DNA from: Umezawaea beigongshangensis
Lineage (GTDB): Bacteria; Actinomycetota; Actinomycetes; Mycobacteriales; Pseudonocardiaceae
Direction: 5' to 3'
Assembly (NCBI RefSeq): GCF_016464305.1
Contig: NZ_JAEIOJ010000009.1
Span: forward strand, 268,467 to 332,466
DNA length: 64,000 bases
Of the stretch, positions 45,110 to 53,305 are shown piece after piece (within the stretch, counting starts at the first letter, position 1; each line of letters starts with the position of its first letter). The notes beneath the pieces were generated by a model that saw only the letters and a list, made by a program, of their open reading frames with translations, was not told where the DNA came from and did no database searches. Position numbers and translations under genes: made by a program.

Positions 45110-46536
45110 CAGCGCAGTCCCAGGCTGGTGAGCTGGTCGTCGACCCAGCGCTCCAGCGTCCACGGCTGCGCGGTCTCCCGGCGCAGCCTCGCCGCGCGCG
45201 CCCGCTCCTCCGGCGGCGCGAGCAGCCCGGCGGCGATGGCCTCGGCCTGTTCGGCGACGTCCTGGGGGTTCACCGTCCGGCACACCGGGGCGAGGATCTC
45301 CGCCGCACCGGCCATCTCCGACAGGACCACGTCGGCGTCGCGCTCGTTGACCAGCGGCGCCTCGAACACGCTGAGGTTCTGACCGTCCACCGTGGAGTTG
45401 AAGATCAGCAGGTCCGCCCGCTCGAACGCGCCGAAGCTGTGGTTGACGTCGTTGTCGCAGTGCACCCGCACGGTGTCGGCGCCGAGGACGGCGTTGGCCT
45501 CCTCGACGGCCTCCTCCACCCGGCGCACGTAGTCGGCGTTGGCCTCCACGTACAGCCGGTTGGGGTTCATCCGCACCAGCATCCTCGTGCCGCGCAGCTC
45601 CGGGTTCTGCTGCACGGCGAGCATGAACGCGCGCACGGCCCGCCAGCCGTTCTTGATCGGGTCCGTCCGTCCGGAGTGGACGACCAGGCGCTCGTCCCCG
45701 GCCCACTCGGCGATTCCGCCGGGCAGCGCGGAGTTCCTGCGCCGCAGCGTCTCCGGGCTGTAGCCCAGCGGCTGGGTGCGGACGCGGGCCACCCGGCCGC
45801 GCCAGGTGACCGTGCCGGCCGCGTGGTCGACCTCCGCGTCGGGCAGCAGGTCGGCGACGCAGGCCAGGAAGTTCCTCGACCAGCGCTCGGTGAAGAAGCC
45901 GATCACGTCCGCGGCGAGCATCCCCTCCAGCACTCCGGTGCGGATCTCGCGGGGCAGGATGCGCCAGTAGTCCGCCGAGGGCCACGGGATGTGCACGAAC
46001 AACAGGATCGGCGCGTCCGGGCGGTGCGCCCTGATCTTCGCCGGGACGCACACGAGCTGGTAGTCGTGCACGAGGTAGACGGGTTCGGGGTCGTCGGCCG
46101 AGCGCAGCAGCATCTCGTTCGCGAAGTCGTCGGTGAACTCGCCGAACAGCCGCCAGGCGCGGCGGGTCTCCTCGCCGAACGACGGCGTCGTCCAGCGGTC
46201 CCAGCCGTAGTTGTTCCCGGCCCACATCAGCTCGGCGGTGAAGAAGTCCTGCACGACGCGGAAGGTCACGCGGTCGTGGCGCAGGTGGTGCACGCGCACC
46301 TCCCGGCCCGACGGCAGCTCGGTGACCATCCCGTCGGGGTTCTGCTCGGCCGCGCGGTGGTCGTCGTCGGTGTCGGCGCTGACGATCCAGGACACGTCGA
46401 GGTAGCCGGCCTGCTCGGCGACCACGTTGCCGGTGCCGCCGGGGGCGAGCCACCCGCGCAGTTCGCCGGTGTCGGCATCGGGGGCGTAGGTGACGACGGC
46501 TCGCTTGCTGGCCAGGAACAGGTGCTTGTTCGTCAA
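45109..46536 (-). CDS. GT20-family pseudoglycosyltransferase (ValL/VldE-like)
   Basis: A 475-residue protein of the trehalose-6-phosphate synthase family. It retains VHDYQLVCVPAKIR, FVHIPWPS and GFFTERW, but the OtsA GGL..(RLDYIKG) regions differ: RTDPIKNGW, and DGQNLSVFEAPLVN replaces the OtsA DGMNLVAKE. These are the features by which VldE/ValL, which couple GDP-valienol to validamine 7-phosphate through nitrogen, depart from OtsA. I therefore call a C-N-forming pseudoglycosyltransferase. The start is TTG 46536, supported by GGAGG 5 bp upstream and by the family's usual MTNKHLFLASKRA beginning. Confidence 0.86.
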   Translation of the reverse strand: MTNKHLFLASKRAVVTYAPDADTGELRGWLAPGGTGNVVAEQAGYLDVSWIVSADTDDDHRAAEQNPDGMVTELPSGREVRVHHLRHDRVTFRVVQDFFTAELMWAGNNYGWDRWTTPSFGEETRRAWRLFGEFTDDFANEMLLRSADDPEPVYLVHDYQLVCVPAKIRAHRPDAPILLFVHIPWPSADYWRILPREIRTGVLEGMLAADVIGFFTERWSRNFLACVADLLPDAEVDHAAGTVTWRGRVARVRTQPLGYSPETLRRRNSALPGGIAEWAGDERLVVHSGRTDPIKNGWRAVRAFMLAVQQNPELRGTRMLVRMNPNRLYVEANADYVRRVEEAVEEANAVLGADTVRVHCDNDVNHSFGAFERADLLIFNSTVDGQNLSVFEAPLVNERDADVVLSEMAGAAEILAPVCRTVNPQDVAEQAEAIAAGLLAPPEERARAARLRRETAQPWTLERWVDDQLTSLGLR

Positions 46537-46560
46537 CGTTCCTCCACTGCTCGATCTGCG

Positions 46561-47469
46561 TCAGGTCGGTCGGTCCGTGTCGGCCGCCGCGATCGCCGAC
46601 AGCCTCAGCGCGCTCTCGTCCACCCCCGCCGGTTCCAGGCCGGTGAGCTCCGGCAGTTCCGCAGCCCGTTCGCTGTGCAGGCAGGCGTTGACCGGCCGGC
46701 ACGCGTAGGCGCTGCGCTCCCTGGGCACCGCGCGCACGCCCGTGTCGTCCAGGTCGAGCGCAGCGGCGATGCGCCGCGCCCAGGCGTGGCGGCTCAGCCG
46801 CTCCGGGCCGCCCAGGTGCAGCAGGCCGGTGCGACCGGCCAGCAGCAGGGCGACCGACCACGCGGCCACGTCGTCCACCAGGACGGGGGTGTTCCAGTGG
46901 TCGTCGGGCACCTCCAGCTCCCGCCCGGCGCGCAGCGCGCGGGCGCAGGTGGTGAAGAAGTTGGGGCGGATGCCGTCGGGGTCCCAGCCGTAGACCAGGC
47001 TCACCCGCAGCGCGAGCGCCGTGCCGGTGTCCAGCAGGGTCCGCTCGGCGGCGAGCTTCGCCGCGCCGTAGGCGTTGGCGGGGTTCACCGCGTCGGACTC
47101 GGCGCTGCTGGTGCGCTCGCCGTCGAAGACGTTGTCGGTGGAGATCAGCAGCACCGGGCGGCCGTCGGCCGCGGCGGCCAGGTTCCGCGCCCCGGCGCCG
47201 TGCGCGGCCATCGCCTCGTCCGGGTTCTGCTCGCACCAGGTGATGTCCGACGGTCCGTGCACCACGACCAGCGCGTCCGGCGCGACGTCCCGCACGATCT
47301 CCCGGCACGCCAGCGGCGAGCGCACGTCCAGCTCGCGCCAGTCGAGCCCGCTGGCGGACGCCGCCCCGGGGCGGCGGCGCGAGGACAGCACGGCCTGCCC
47401 GCCGAGCGCGCGCACCCGGCCGCCGATCGTGCCGCCCAGGTAGCCGCTGCCGACGACCAGCGCCCTCAC
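46561..47469 (-). CDS. RmlD-like NAD(P)-dependent reductase/epimerase of the cluster
   Basis: A 302-residue extended SDR. GSGYLGGTIGGRV binds the nucleotide; ISTDNVFDG, then NAYGAAKLAAE gives the catalytic YxxxK; LLHLGGPERLSRHAW is typical of dTDP-4-dehydrorhamnose reductase relatives. Clusters for cyclitols often include such an enzyme; it may reduce valienone to valienol or a related ketone. GTG 47469 overlaps the MFS gene stop by 4 bp, so it belongs to the operon. Confidence 0.78.
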   Translation of the reverse strand: MRALVVGSGYLGGTIGGRVRALGGQAVLSSRRRPGAASASGLDWRELDVRSPLACREIVRDVAPDALVVVHGPSDITWCEQNPDEAMAAHGAGARNLAAAADGRPVLLISTDNVFDGERTSSAESDAVNPANAYGAAKLAAERTLLDTGTALALRVSLVYGWDPDGIRPNFFTTCARALRAGRELEVPDDHWNTPVLVDDVAAWSVALLLAGRTGLLHLGGPERLSRHAWARRIAAALDLDDTGVRAVPRERSAYACRPVNACLHSERAAELPELTGLEPAGVDESALRLSAIAAADTDRPT

Positions 47470-48641
47470 CGGGCCACCACCGCCGGGGCGGGCGCGGGGA
47501 TCAGCGCGGCGGACACGGCCACCAGCACACCGCCCGCGGCGACGACGCCGAGCGCCGTGCTCAGACCCCAGCCGCCCGCCATCGCCCCGACGACCGGCGG
47601 ACTGACCAGGAAACCGAGGTAGGAGATCGTGGTGACGGTCGCGATCACGTTCGGGCGGTGCTCGTCGTCCGCGCTGCGGCCCGCCAGTCCGAGCAGGGTC
47701 GGCACGGCGGGCGCGAGGCCGACACCGGCGACGGCGAACCCGGCGAGCGCGAGGGCGGCGGGCAGGTCGGCCGCGGCGGTGAGGACGGCCAGCGCGAGCC
47801 CGGCCGTGCCGAAGCCGCTGCCGAACAGCACGAGCGTCAGGCCGGAGTACCGCTCGCCGCGCCACTGCGCGAGCAGGCGCCCGAGGAACAGGCCGATCAT
47901 GTAGCTCGCCGGGGCCGCGCTGCCCAGCAGCGGCCCGGCGCCGAGCCCCTGCTCCAGGTGGATCGCGCCCCACTGCTCGACGGCGTTCTCCATGAACAGC
48001 ACGACCGCCGCGATCAGCCCGAATCCGATCAGCACCGGCGTCAGCGTGCGGCGCGGGCCGGGGGCGGTCTCCTCGTGGGGGGCGCGCCAGCCGGAGCGGT
48101 CCACGGCGAGCAGTGCGCTGAGCGCGACGGCGACGGCGACGACCAGCAGCACCTGCCACGGACTCGCGCCCGCCTGCCGGGCGAGGCCGACGGTCGGCGC
48201 GGCGAGCACCATCGCCAGCGGGGTGGCGGCGTGGACCTTGTTGAACAGCCGGGTGCCGTCGCGCGCCTCGTGGGCCGCGGTGGTGGCGTTGAGGGCGACC
48301 TCGATGGCTCCGGACGTCGCCCCGACCAGGGCCAGGGCGGCGGCGAAGGCCCAGGGCGAGCGCGCCAGGCCGGGCAGCAGGCAGGCCACGGCGAAGACCG
48401 CGAGCACCACCGGCAGCGTGCGCGACCGCAGGCGTCTGGCCAGCGGCCCGGTGAGCACCATCGCGGGCAGCGCACCGAGCGGGATGCCGAACAGGGCGAG
48501 CCCGAACTCGGTGTCCGTGGCTCCGATCTGGTCCTTCACGTCGGGAAGCAGGGCGGCCCAGCCGCCCCAGAACAACCCCCAGCTGCTCGCTGCGGCGATC
48601 AGACCCGTGGACCCCGGACGTCGTACGGCGGCCTCCTGCAC
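47466..48641 (-). CDS. MFS exporter of the pseudosugar cluster
   Basis: A 391-residue permease with about twelve helices, beginning AASSWGLFWGGWAALLPDV and with NKVHAATPLAMVL and SYLGFLVSPPVVGAMAGG, similar to the fucose/YbjJ-like MFS group. As first gene of the leftward operon, divergent from the cyclase, it may export the finished cyclitol or take up a precursor. GTG 48641 is chosen because GGGAGG lies 7 bp before it. Confidence 0.8.
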   Translation of the reverse strand: MQEAAVRRPGSTGLIAAASSWGLFWGGWAALLPDVKDQIGATDTEFGLALFGIPLGALPAMVLTGPLARRLRSRTLPVVLAVFAVACLLPGLARSPWAFAAALALVGATSGAIEVALNATTAAHEARDGTRLFNKVHAATPLAMVLAAPTVGLARQAGASPWQVLLVVAVAVALSALLAVDRSGWRAPHEETAPGPRRTLTPVLIGFGLIAAVVLFMENAVEQWGAIHLEQGLGAGPLLGSAAPASYMIGLFLGRLLAQWRGERYSGLTLVLFGSGFGTAGLALAVLTAAADLPAALALAGFAVAGVGLAPAVPTLLGLAGRSADDEHRPNVIATVTTISYLGFLVSPPVVGAMAGGWGLSTALGVVAAGGVLVAVSAALIPAPAPAVVAR

Positions 48642-48759
48642 GCGCTGCCCTCCCTGACAAAAGCGACCACTGTCCGTCAACAACTTGTCAACAGGAAGTT
48701 ACTCTGGCACGTTCGAGTTGCCAACATTCCCTTTTCGGGTGACCCCCGAGAGGAGAACC
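48642..48759. promoter_or_regulatory. divergent promoter region of the pseudosugar cluster
   Basis: 118 bp between the exporter and cyclase starts, noticeably less GC-rich. GTCAACA occurs twice, at 48676-48682 and 48687-48693, i.e. 11 bp apart (one helical turn), followed by GTTG-CC-CAAC-like dyad (GTTGCCAAC at 48717-48725). These are candidate operator or activator sites for both operons. Confidence 0.5.
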
Positions 48760-49917
48760 ATGGAGAGTCGTGCCCATCTGATCAGCGACGAGATCCCCCT
48801 TCCGGTGGAACAAGCCGTCCTCCAGGTCGACGTCACGAGGGAGGACTCCTACCGCATCCACGTCGTAGCGGACGTGCCCGACGCGATCGAGGCGCTCGTC
48901 GCCGAGCTCGACGGCCGCCGCGCCGCGGTGATCACCGAGAACGTCGTGGCGGACCTGCACGCGGACCGGATCGTCTCGGCACTGGCCGAGCGCGACCTGC
49001 TCATCGGCACCACGTCGATGCAGGCCGGCGAGAAGAGCAAGTCCCTCACCACCGCGTTCGAACTCATCGACTGGCTGGCGGAGGTCGGGTTCGCCCGGCG
49101 CGACGTCGTGGTGGCCCTGGGCGGCGGGGTGGTCGTGGACACCGTCGGCTGGGTCGCCAGCGCCTACATGCGCGGCGTGCCCTACGTCAACGTCCCCACC
49201 ACGCTGCTCGCGCAGGTCGACGCCGGGATCGGCGGCAAGGTCGCCGTGGACCACGCCGAGGCCAAGAACCTCGTGGGCGCCTTCTACCAGCCGCGCGCGG
49301 TGATCTCCTGCCTCGCCTACCTGCGGACGCTGGACGGGCGGCAGGTCCGCGCCGGGCTCGCCGAGGTGGTCAAGAAGGCGGTGATCGCCTCCCCCGCCCT
49401 CTTCGACTTCATCGAGCAGCACGTCGACGACCTGGTCGCGTGCGCCTCGCCCGCCGTGGACGTGCTGGTGCACGCGGCCGGGGCGATCAAGACCGAGCTC
49501 GTCGGCCGCGACCCCTACGAGGTCGACCTGCGCAGACCGCTGAACTTCGGCCACACCGTCGGGCACGCCGTGGAGACCGTGACCGGCTACGGACCCGTGC
49601 TGCACGGCGAGGCGGTGGCCTTCGGCATGGCCGTCGCGGTCGACGTCGCCAGGGCCAGGGGGCTGGTCGTGCCCTCCGTGGCCGACCGGGTGACGGCGCT
49701 GATCCGCCAGCTGGGCCTGCCCGTCGCGCTGTCGGAACTGGGCGCGCAACCGGCGGTCGACGACGTGCTCGGCGCGCTGACGAAGATCCGGCAGATCCGC
49801 GACGGCAGCCTCCGCTTCGTGCTCCCGATGGCGCTCGGCACGACGGTGATCGCCGAGGACGTCACCGAGGACGAGGTGAGGCGGGCGCTGCTGCGCGACC
49901 GCGGGGACGTGCGGTGA
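48760..49917 (+). CDS. sugar-phosphate (sedoheptulose 7-phosphate) cyclase
   Basis: A 385-residue dehydroquinate-synthase-superfamily enzyme. Seen: GEKSKSL, GGGVVVD (NAD site, residue ~121), VPTTLLAQVDAGIGGKVAVDH, KNLVGAFYQP, GLAEVVKKA and LNFGHTVGHAVE with zinc His (~262-270) and a later His in GPVLHGEAVA. True DHQ synthases have AVNH where this has AVDH, and the DKK lysine region reads TKIRQIRDGSLRF. Its neighbours make it a C7-cyclitol synthase (2-epi-5-epi-valiolone or 2-epi-valiolone type), giving the first ring from sedoheptulose 7-phosphate. Which product it makes cannot be read off. ATG 48760 with AGGAG 4 bp upstream. Confidence 0.82.
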   Translation: MESRAHLISDEIPLPVEQAVLQVDVTREDSYRIHVVADVPDAIEALVAELDGRRAAVITENVVADLHADRIVSALAERDLLIGTTSMQAGEKSKSLTTAFELIDWLAEVGFARRDVVVALGGGVVVDTVGWVASAYMRGVPYVNVPTTLLAQVDAGIGGKVAVDHAEAKNLVGAFYQPRAVISCLAYLRTLDGRQVRAGLAEVVKKAVIASPALFDFIEQHVDDLVACASPAVDVLVHAAGAIKTELVGRDPYEVDLRRPLNFGHTVGHAVETVTGYGPVLHGEAVAFGMAVAVDVARARGLVVPSVADRVTALIRQLGLPVALSELGAQPAVDDVLGALTKIRQIRDGSLRFVLPMALGTTVIAEDVTEDEVRRALLRDRGDVR

Positions 49918-51866
49918 GCCGGCTGTGGACGGTGGACGCCGGTGGCAGCACCACGACGGTCACCGGCCCCGCCGGACGGCGCGCCCACGGCTCGGTCAAC
50001 CCCGCGTCCGCGGGTGCGGACGCGGCGGACGCGACCCTGCGCACCGTGCTGGGCGACCTCGCCGCCGCGCTGGCCGGGTCGCCGGGGCACGGGTGGGTCG
50101 CGACGGCCGCGCTCGACCCGCTCGACCCGGAGCCCGAACTGCGCCGGTTGCGCCGCGCGGCCCTGGAGGCCGGGCTGACCGGACGGGTGGTGGTGTCCAA
50201 CGACGCCGTGCCCTGGCTGCTGGCGCCCCCGCTGCACGGGCGGGGCGTGGCCGTGGTGTGCGGGACGGGGTCGGGGTTCCTGGCCGGGGGCGGGGAGAAC
50301 CCGCCGGTCCGCGTCGGCGGGTGCGAGTACCTCGGCAGCGACGAGGGCAGCGCGTTCGACCTGGGACTGGCCGGACTGCGCGCCGCCGTGCGCGCGGTCG
50401 ACGGCCGGGGGCCCGAGACGGCGCTGACCGGGCTGCTGCGGCCCGATCCGGCCGCGGTCGCCAGGGACCTCGCCGCGCGGGCGTTCCCCAAGGCGGCCGT
50501 CGCCGCGCTCGCGCCGCTGGTGTGCCGGGCGTGGCTCGACGGCGACGCGGTGGCGGCGAGCCTGGTGGCCGGGGCGGTGGGCGAACTCGTCCTGGGGATC
50601 GACGCGGCCGCGCGCGGCGCCGGACTCACCGGGCGCTGGGCGGTCGCCGCCGGTGGCGGGGTGTTCACCGGCTGCCCCGAGCTGCTGGCGGAGCTGGAAC
50701 GCGCGCTGCTGGCCGAACTGCTGGTCAGCGAGGTCGTCGCGGTGACGGACCCGAACTCCGCCGTGCGTGCCGCGCTGGAGTCCTGCGTGGAGGGCGACGT
50801 GCTCGCGCTCCCTCCCGCGGTGGCCGGGCACTGCGCGTGGACGCTCGACCTCGTCCCGCGCGTCGTGGTCCCGGCGCCGCGCCCCGCCTCCACCGACGCC
50901 CCGGTCGCGCTGGGCCTGTGCCTGGCCGCGTGGGGCGGCGCCGGGCTCCCCGCCGCCGTCGACGCCGCGCGCGCGATCGGCGTGGACGGCGTCGACCTGC
51001 CCACCGACACCACCTCGCACCTGCTCGACGCCGACCGCTGGAGCACCGACGCCGGCTACCGGGCCGACCTGCGCGCCGTGCTGCGGGACGTGACGGTCAC
51101 CTGCGTGAGCAACAGCCGCGACACGCAACTGCTGCTCGGCCCGCACGGTCCGCACACCGATCCGGTCCTGTCCGGCACCCCGGCGGAGAAGCGGGCGCAC
51201 GCGCTGCGGCACGCGGAGCACGCCGTGCGCGTCGCCGCCGACCTCGGCGTCCCGCAGGTGCGGCTGATGTTCGGCGTGCCCGACCTGTCGCGCTGGTTGT
51301 CCTGGTGGCACAGCGACGTCAGCTGGGCCGACAACGTCGACGCCTGGTGCGAGGCCGCGGCGCCCGTGCTGCGACTGGCCGCGGAGCACGGGGTGGAGGT
51401 GCTGGTGGAACCCCACCCCAAGCAGGTCGCCCACGACCCGGAGAGCACCCGCGCGCTGCTCGACGCCGCGGCGGTCGCGGTGCCCGAGGCGACCGTGCGG
51501 GTGTGCCTGGACGTCGCCAACGTCGCGGCCACCGGGCACGACCCGGTCGAGGCCGTGCGCGGCTGGGGCCACCGGTTGGGTGCCACCCACGCGAAGGACC
51601 TCCAAAGGTGGAACCGCGCCAGCCCTCCCCCGGGGGCGGGCTGGTCGCGCTACGGTCCAGGTCCGCCCGTTCGCTTCCGCGCGCTCGGCGGTGGTGACCT
51701 GCCGTGGCCGGGCATCGTGGCCGCGCTGCTCGACGAGGGATTCTGCGGCATGATCTACGTCGAGCACGAGGACGCTCTGCTGCCGCGGCAGCAGAGCGCC
51801 GCGAACTCGGCACGACTGCTCCGCGCACTGCTTCCCGACCGCACACCGCAGGGAAGGACCTGGTGA
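49914..51866 (+). CDS. cyclitol kinase fused to a xylose-isomerase-like TIM barrel
   Basis: A 650-residue fusion. Residues 1 to ~310 form a BadF/BadG/NAGK-type ATPase (TVDAGGSTTT phosphate-1, AVVCGTGSGFLAG phosphate-2, VAAGGGVFTG adenosine), equivalent in role to the ValC cyclitol kinase. From ~320 a sugar-phosphate isomerase/AP-endonuclease-2-like barrel follows with metal ligands in LVEPHPKQ (Glu), VCLDVANV (Asp), THAKD (His) and YVEHED (Glu). The second domain suits C2-epimerisation or dehydration of a keto-cyclitol (compare IolI/IolE). GTG 49914 overlaps the cyclase stop by 4 bp. Confidence 0.83.
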   Translation: MSRLWTVDAGGSTTTVTGPAGRRAHGSVNPASAGADAADATLRTVLGDLAAALAGSPGHGWVATAALDPLDPEPELRRLRRAALEAGLTGRVVVSNDAVPWLLAPPLHGRGVAVVCGTGSGFLAGGGENPPVRVGGCEYLGSDEGSAFDLGLAGLRAAVRAVDGRGPETALTGLLRPDPAAVARDLAARAFPKAAVAALAPLVCRAWLDGDAVAASLVAGAVGELVLGIDAAARGAGLTGRWAVAAGGGVFTGCPELLAELERALLAELLVSEVVAVTDPNSAVRAALESCVEGDVLALPPAVAGHCAWTLDLVPRVVVPAPRPASTDAPVALGLCLAAWGGAGLPAAVDAARAIGVDGVDLPTDTTSHLLDADRWSTDAGYRADLRAVLRDVTVTCVSNSRDTQLLLGPHGPHTDPVLSGTPAEKRAHALRHAEHAVRVAADLGVPQVRLMFGVPDLSRWLSWWHSDVSWADNVDAWCEAAAPVLRLAAEHGVEVLVEPHPKQVAHDPESTRALLDAAAVAVPEATVRVCLDVANVAATGHDPVEAVRGWGHRLGATHAKDLQRWNRASPPPGAGWSRYGPGPPVRFRALGGGDLPWPGIVAALLDEGFCGMIYVEHEDALLPRQQSAANSARLLRALLPDRTPQGRTW

Positions 51867-51870
51867 TCCG

Positions 51871-52968
51871 ATGCACGAGGTGAGGGCCGCGCTGCTGGCC
51901 GGTGGACTCGGCGAGCGCATGGGGCGGCTGACCGATCGGACGTGCAAACCGCTCGTGCCCTACGCGGCGTCGTGCCGGCTGGTCGACTTCAGCGTCGCCA
52001 ACGCCGTGCGCTCGGGCATCCCCGAACTCGTGCTGATGTCGCTGCACCGCGAGCGGGACCTGATCGACCACCTGCTGCGGCACTGGGACGGCGCCGGCAT
52101 CCGCGTCCACTTCGGACCGCACGACGATCTCGTGCGCGGGGGCGAGTCGATCGGCGACCTGCCGGAACGTCCGCCGGAGCGCGGCACGGCCGACGCGCTG
52201 CTGGCCAACGCCGAGTACCTGTTCGCCCCCGGCGCGCGGGACCTGCTGGTGCAGCACGCCGACCACGTCTACTCCTACGACTACGGCGCGATGCTCGCCG
52301 CGCACCGCGACAGCGGAGCCGACGCGACGATCGGCGTGCAGCGCATCGAGCGGCGCTACGTGCGCCTCTTCGGCATGGTCGAGGTGGACGACGAGCTGGT
52401 GGTGCGGCGGCTGGTGGAGAAGCCGGACGAGCCGACGTCGGACCTGGTCTTCACCGCGTTCTGCCTGTTCCGGATCGACGCGCTGACCGAGGTGCTGGGC
52501 GAGCTGAGCGCGCTGGGCGAGGACGGGTGGCAGCACGACATCAGCCGCGACGTGCTGCCCGCGATGATCGCCTCGGGACGGCGCGTGCTGGCGCACCCCG
52601 TTCCCGGCTACTGGGCGGACATCGGCACGGTGGAGCGCTACCACGCCGAGCAGCTCAAACTGCTGGACCACCCGCACCCGCTGCCGCTGCGCAGCTTGCC
52701 CAGGACGCTGACCGGTGTTCCCCCGGTGTACTCCCCCACGGAGGACAGCCTGCTGAGCACGGCCGTCCCGCGGGGCACGGAGGTGCGGTCCAGCGTGCTG
52801 TACGCGGGCTGCACGATCGAACCCGGCGCGCTGGTGCACCGCTCGATCGTGCTGCCGGGTGCGGTGATCGCGGCCGGGGTCGAGGCCCGCGACACCGTGG
52901 TGACCGCCGGGGAGCGGCTGACCGAGTCGCGCAGCGGAGTGGCCGAACTGGAACCGTCCCACCGCTGA
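51871..52968 (+). CDS. GlgC-like nucleotidyltransferase (ValB-like)
   Basis: A 365-residue nucleotidyltransferase of the ADP-glucose pyrophosphorylase family: LLAGGLGERMGRLTDRTCKP pyrophosphorylase signature, RGTADAL, QHADHVYSYDY, VEKPDE and GYWADIGTVE, then a C-terminal left-handed beta-helix. ValB in validamycin biosynthesis has this fold and activates valienol 1-phosphate to the GDP-linked donor used by ValL. Starts 4 bp after the fusion kinase. Confidence 0.85.
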   Translation: MHEVRAALLAGGLGERMGRLTDRTCKPLVPYAASCRLVDFSVANAVRSGIPELVLMSLHRERDLIDHLLRHWDGAGIRVHFGPHDDLVRGGESIGDLPERPPERGTADALLANAEYLFAPGARDLLVQHADHVYSYDYGAMLAAHRDSGADATIGVQRIERRYVRLFGMVEVDDELVVRRLVEKPDEPTSDLVFTAFCLFRIDALTEVLGELSALGEDGWQHDISRDVLPAMIASGRRVLAHPVPGYWADIGTVERYHAEQLKLLDHPHPLPLRSLPRTLTGVPPVYSPTEDSLLSTAVPRGTEVRSSVLYAGCTIEPGALVHRSIVLPGAVIAAGVEARDTVVTAGERLTESRSGVAELEPSHR

Positions 52969-52996
52969 GCACCGGCGTCCCCGCACGACGAGTTCC

Positions 52997-53045
52997 CCTC
53001 CCGTCCGGGTGAGCTTCCGAGCCAGGAGGCCACCCGAACGGGAGG
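52997..53045. terminator. hairpin after the pseudosugar operon
   Basis: CCTCCCGTCCGGGTG pairs with CACCCGAACGGGAGG (one G-T wobble), 19-nt loop, 28 bp after the nucleotidyltransferase stop. Confidence 0.7.
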
Positions 53046-53131
53046 TGCACCCCCGCCGACCTGGCACGACGTCCGGCAGGGCGGTCCTCGCCGCACGCGC
53101 GCGCGTCCTGCTCGTGTCGTAGCCTGGCGTC

Positions 53132-53305
53132 ATGCACTCGGCAGCCGTGGTGGACAGCGCGCGGAGCGCCGGTCCGGACGAACACCCGCGCCGGCGCCAC
53201 GCGCACCTCGTCGCCCGGCGCAGGACGCGCCGTCCGTTCCCGGCGGTGTCCGCCCACGGCCGCGACGACACCGGGGACGGCCCGCGAGCGGAGCGAGTCG
53301 CGTGA
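53132..53305 (+). CDS. 57-residue basic ORF coupled to the MEDS gene
   Basis: ATG 53132 opens a 57-residue frame rich in Arg, Pro and His (DEHPRRRHAHLVARRRTRRP). Its stop overlaps the GTG of the next gene by 4 bp (GTGA), which suggests translational coupling. No family recognised; it could be a leader peptide or a false ORF. Confidence 0.4.
   Translation: MHSAAVVDSARSAGPDEHPRRRHAHLVARRRTRRPFPAVSAHGRDDTGDGPRAERVA

Noticed and set aside
47658..49913. 5' extension of the kinase-TIM-barrel frame (about 750 codons)
   Set aside because: The frame stays open by chance through the exporter and cyclase genes. The GTG at 49914 with 4-bp overlap and the immediately following ATPase motif mark the true start.
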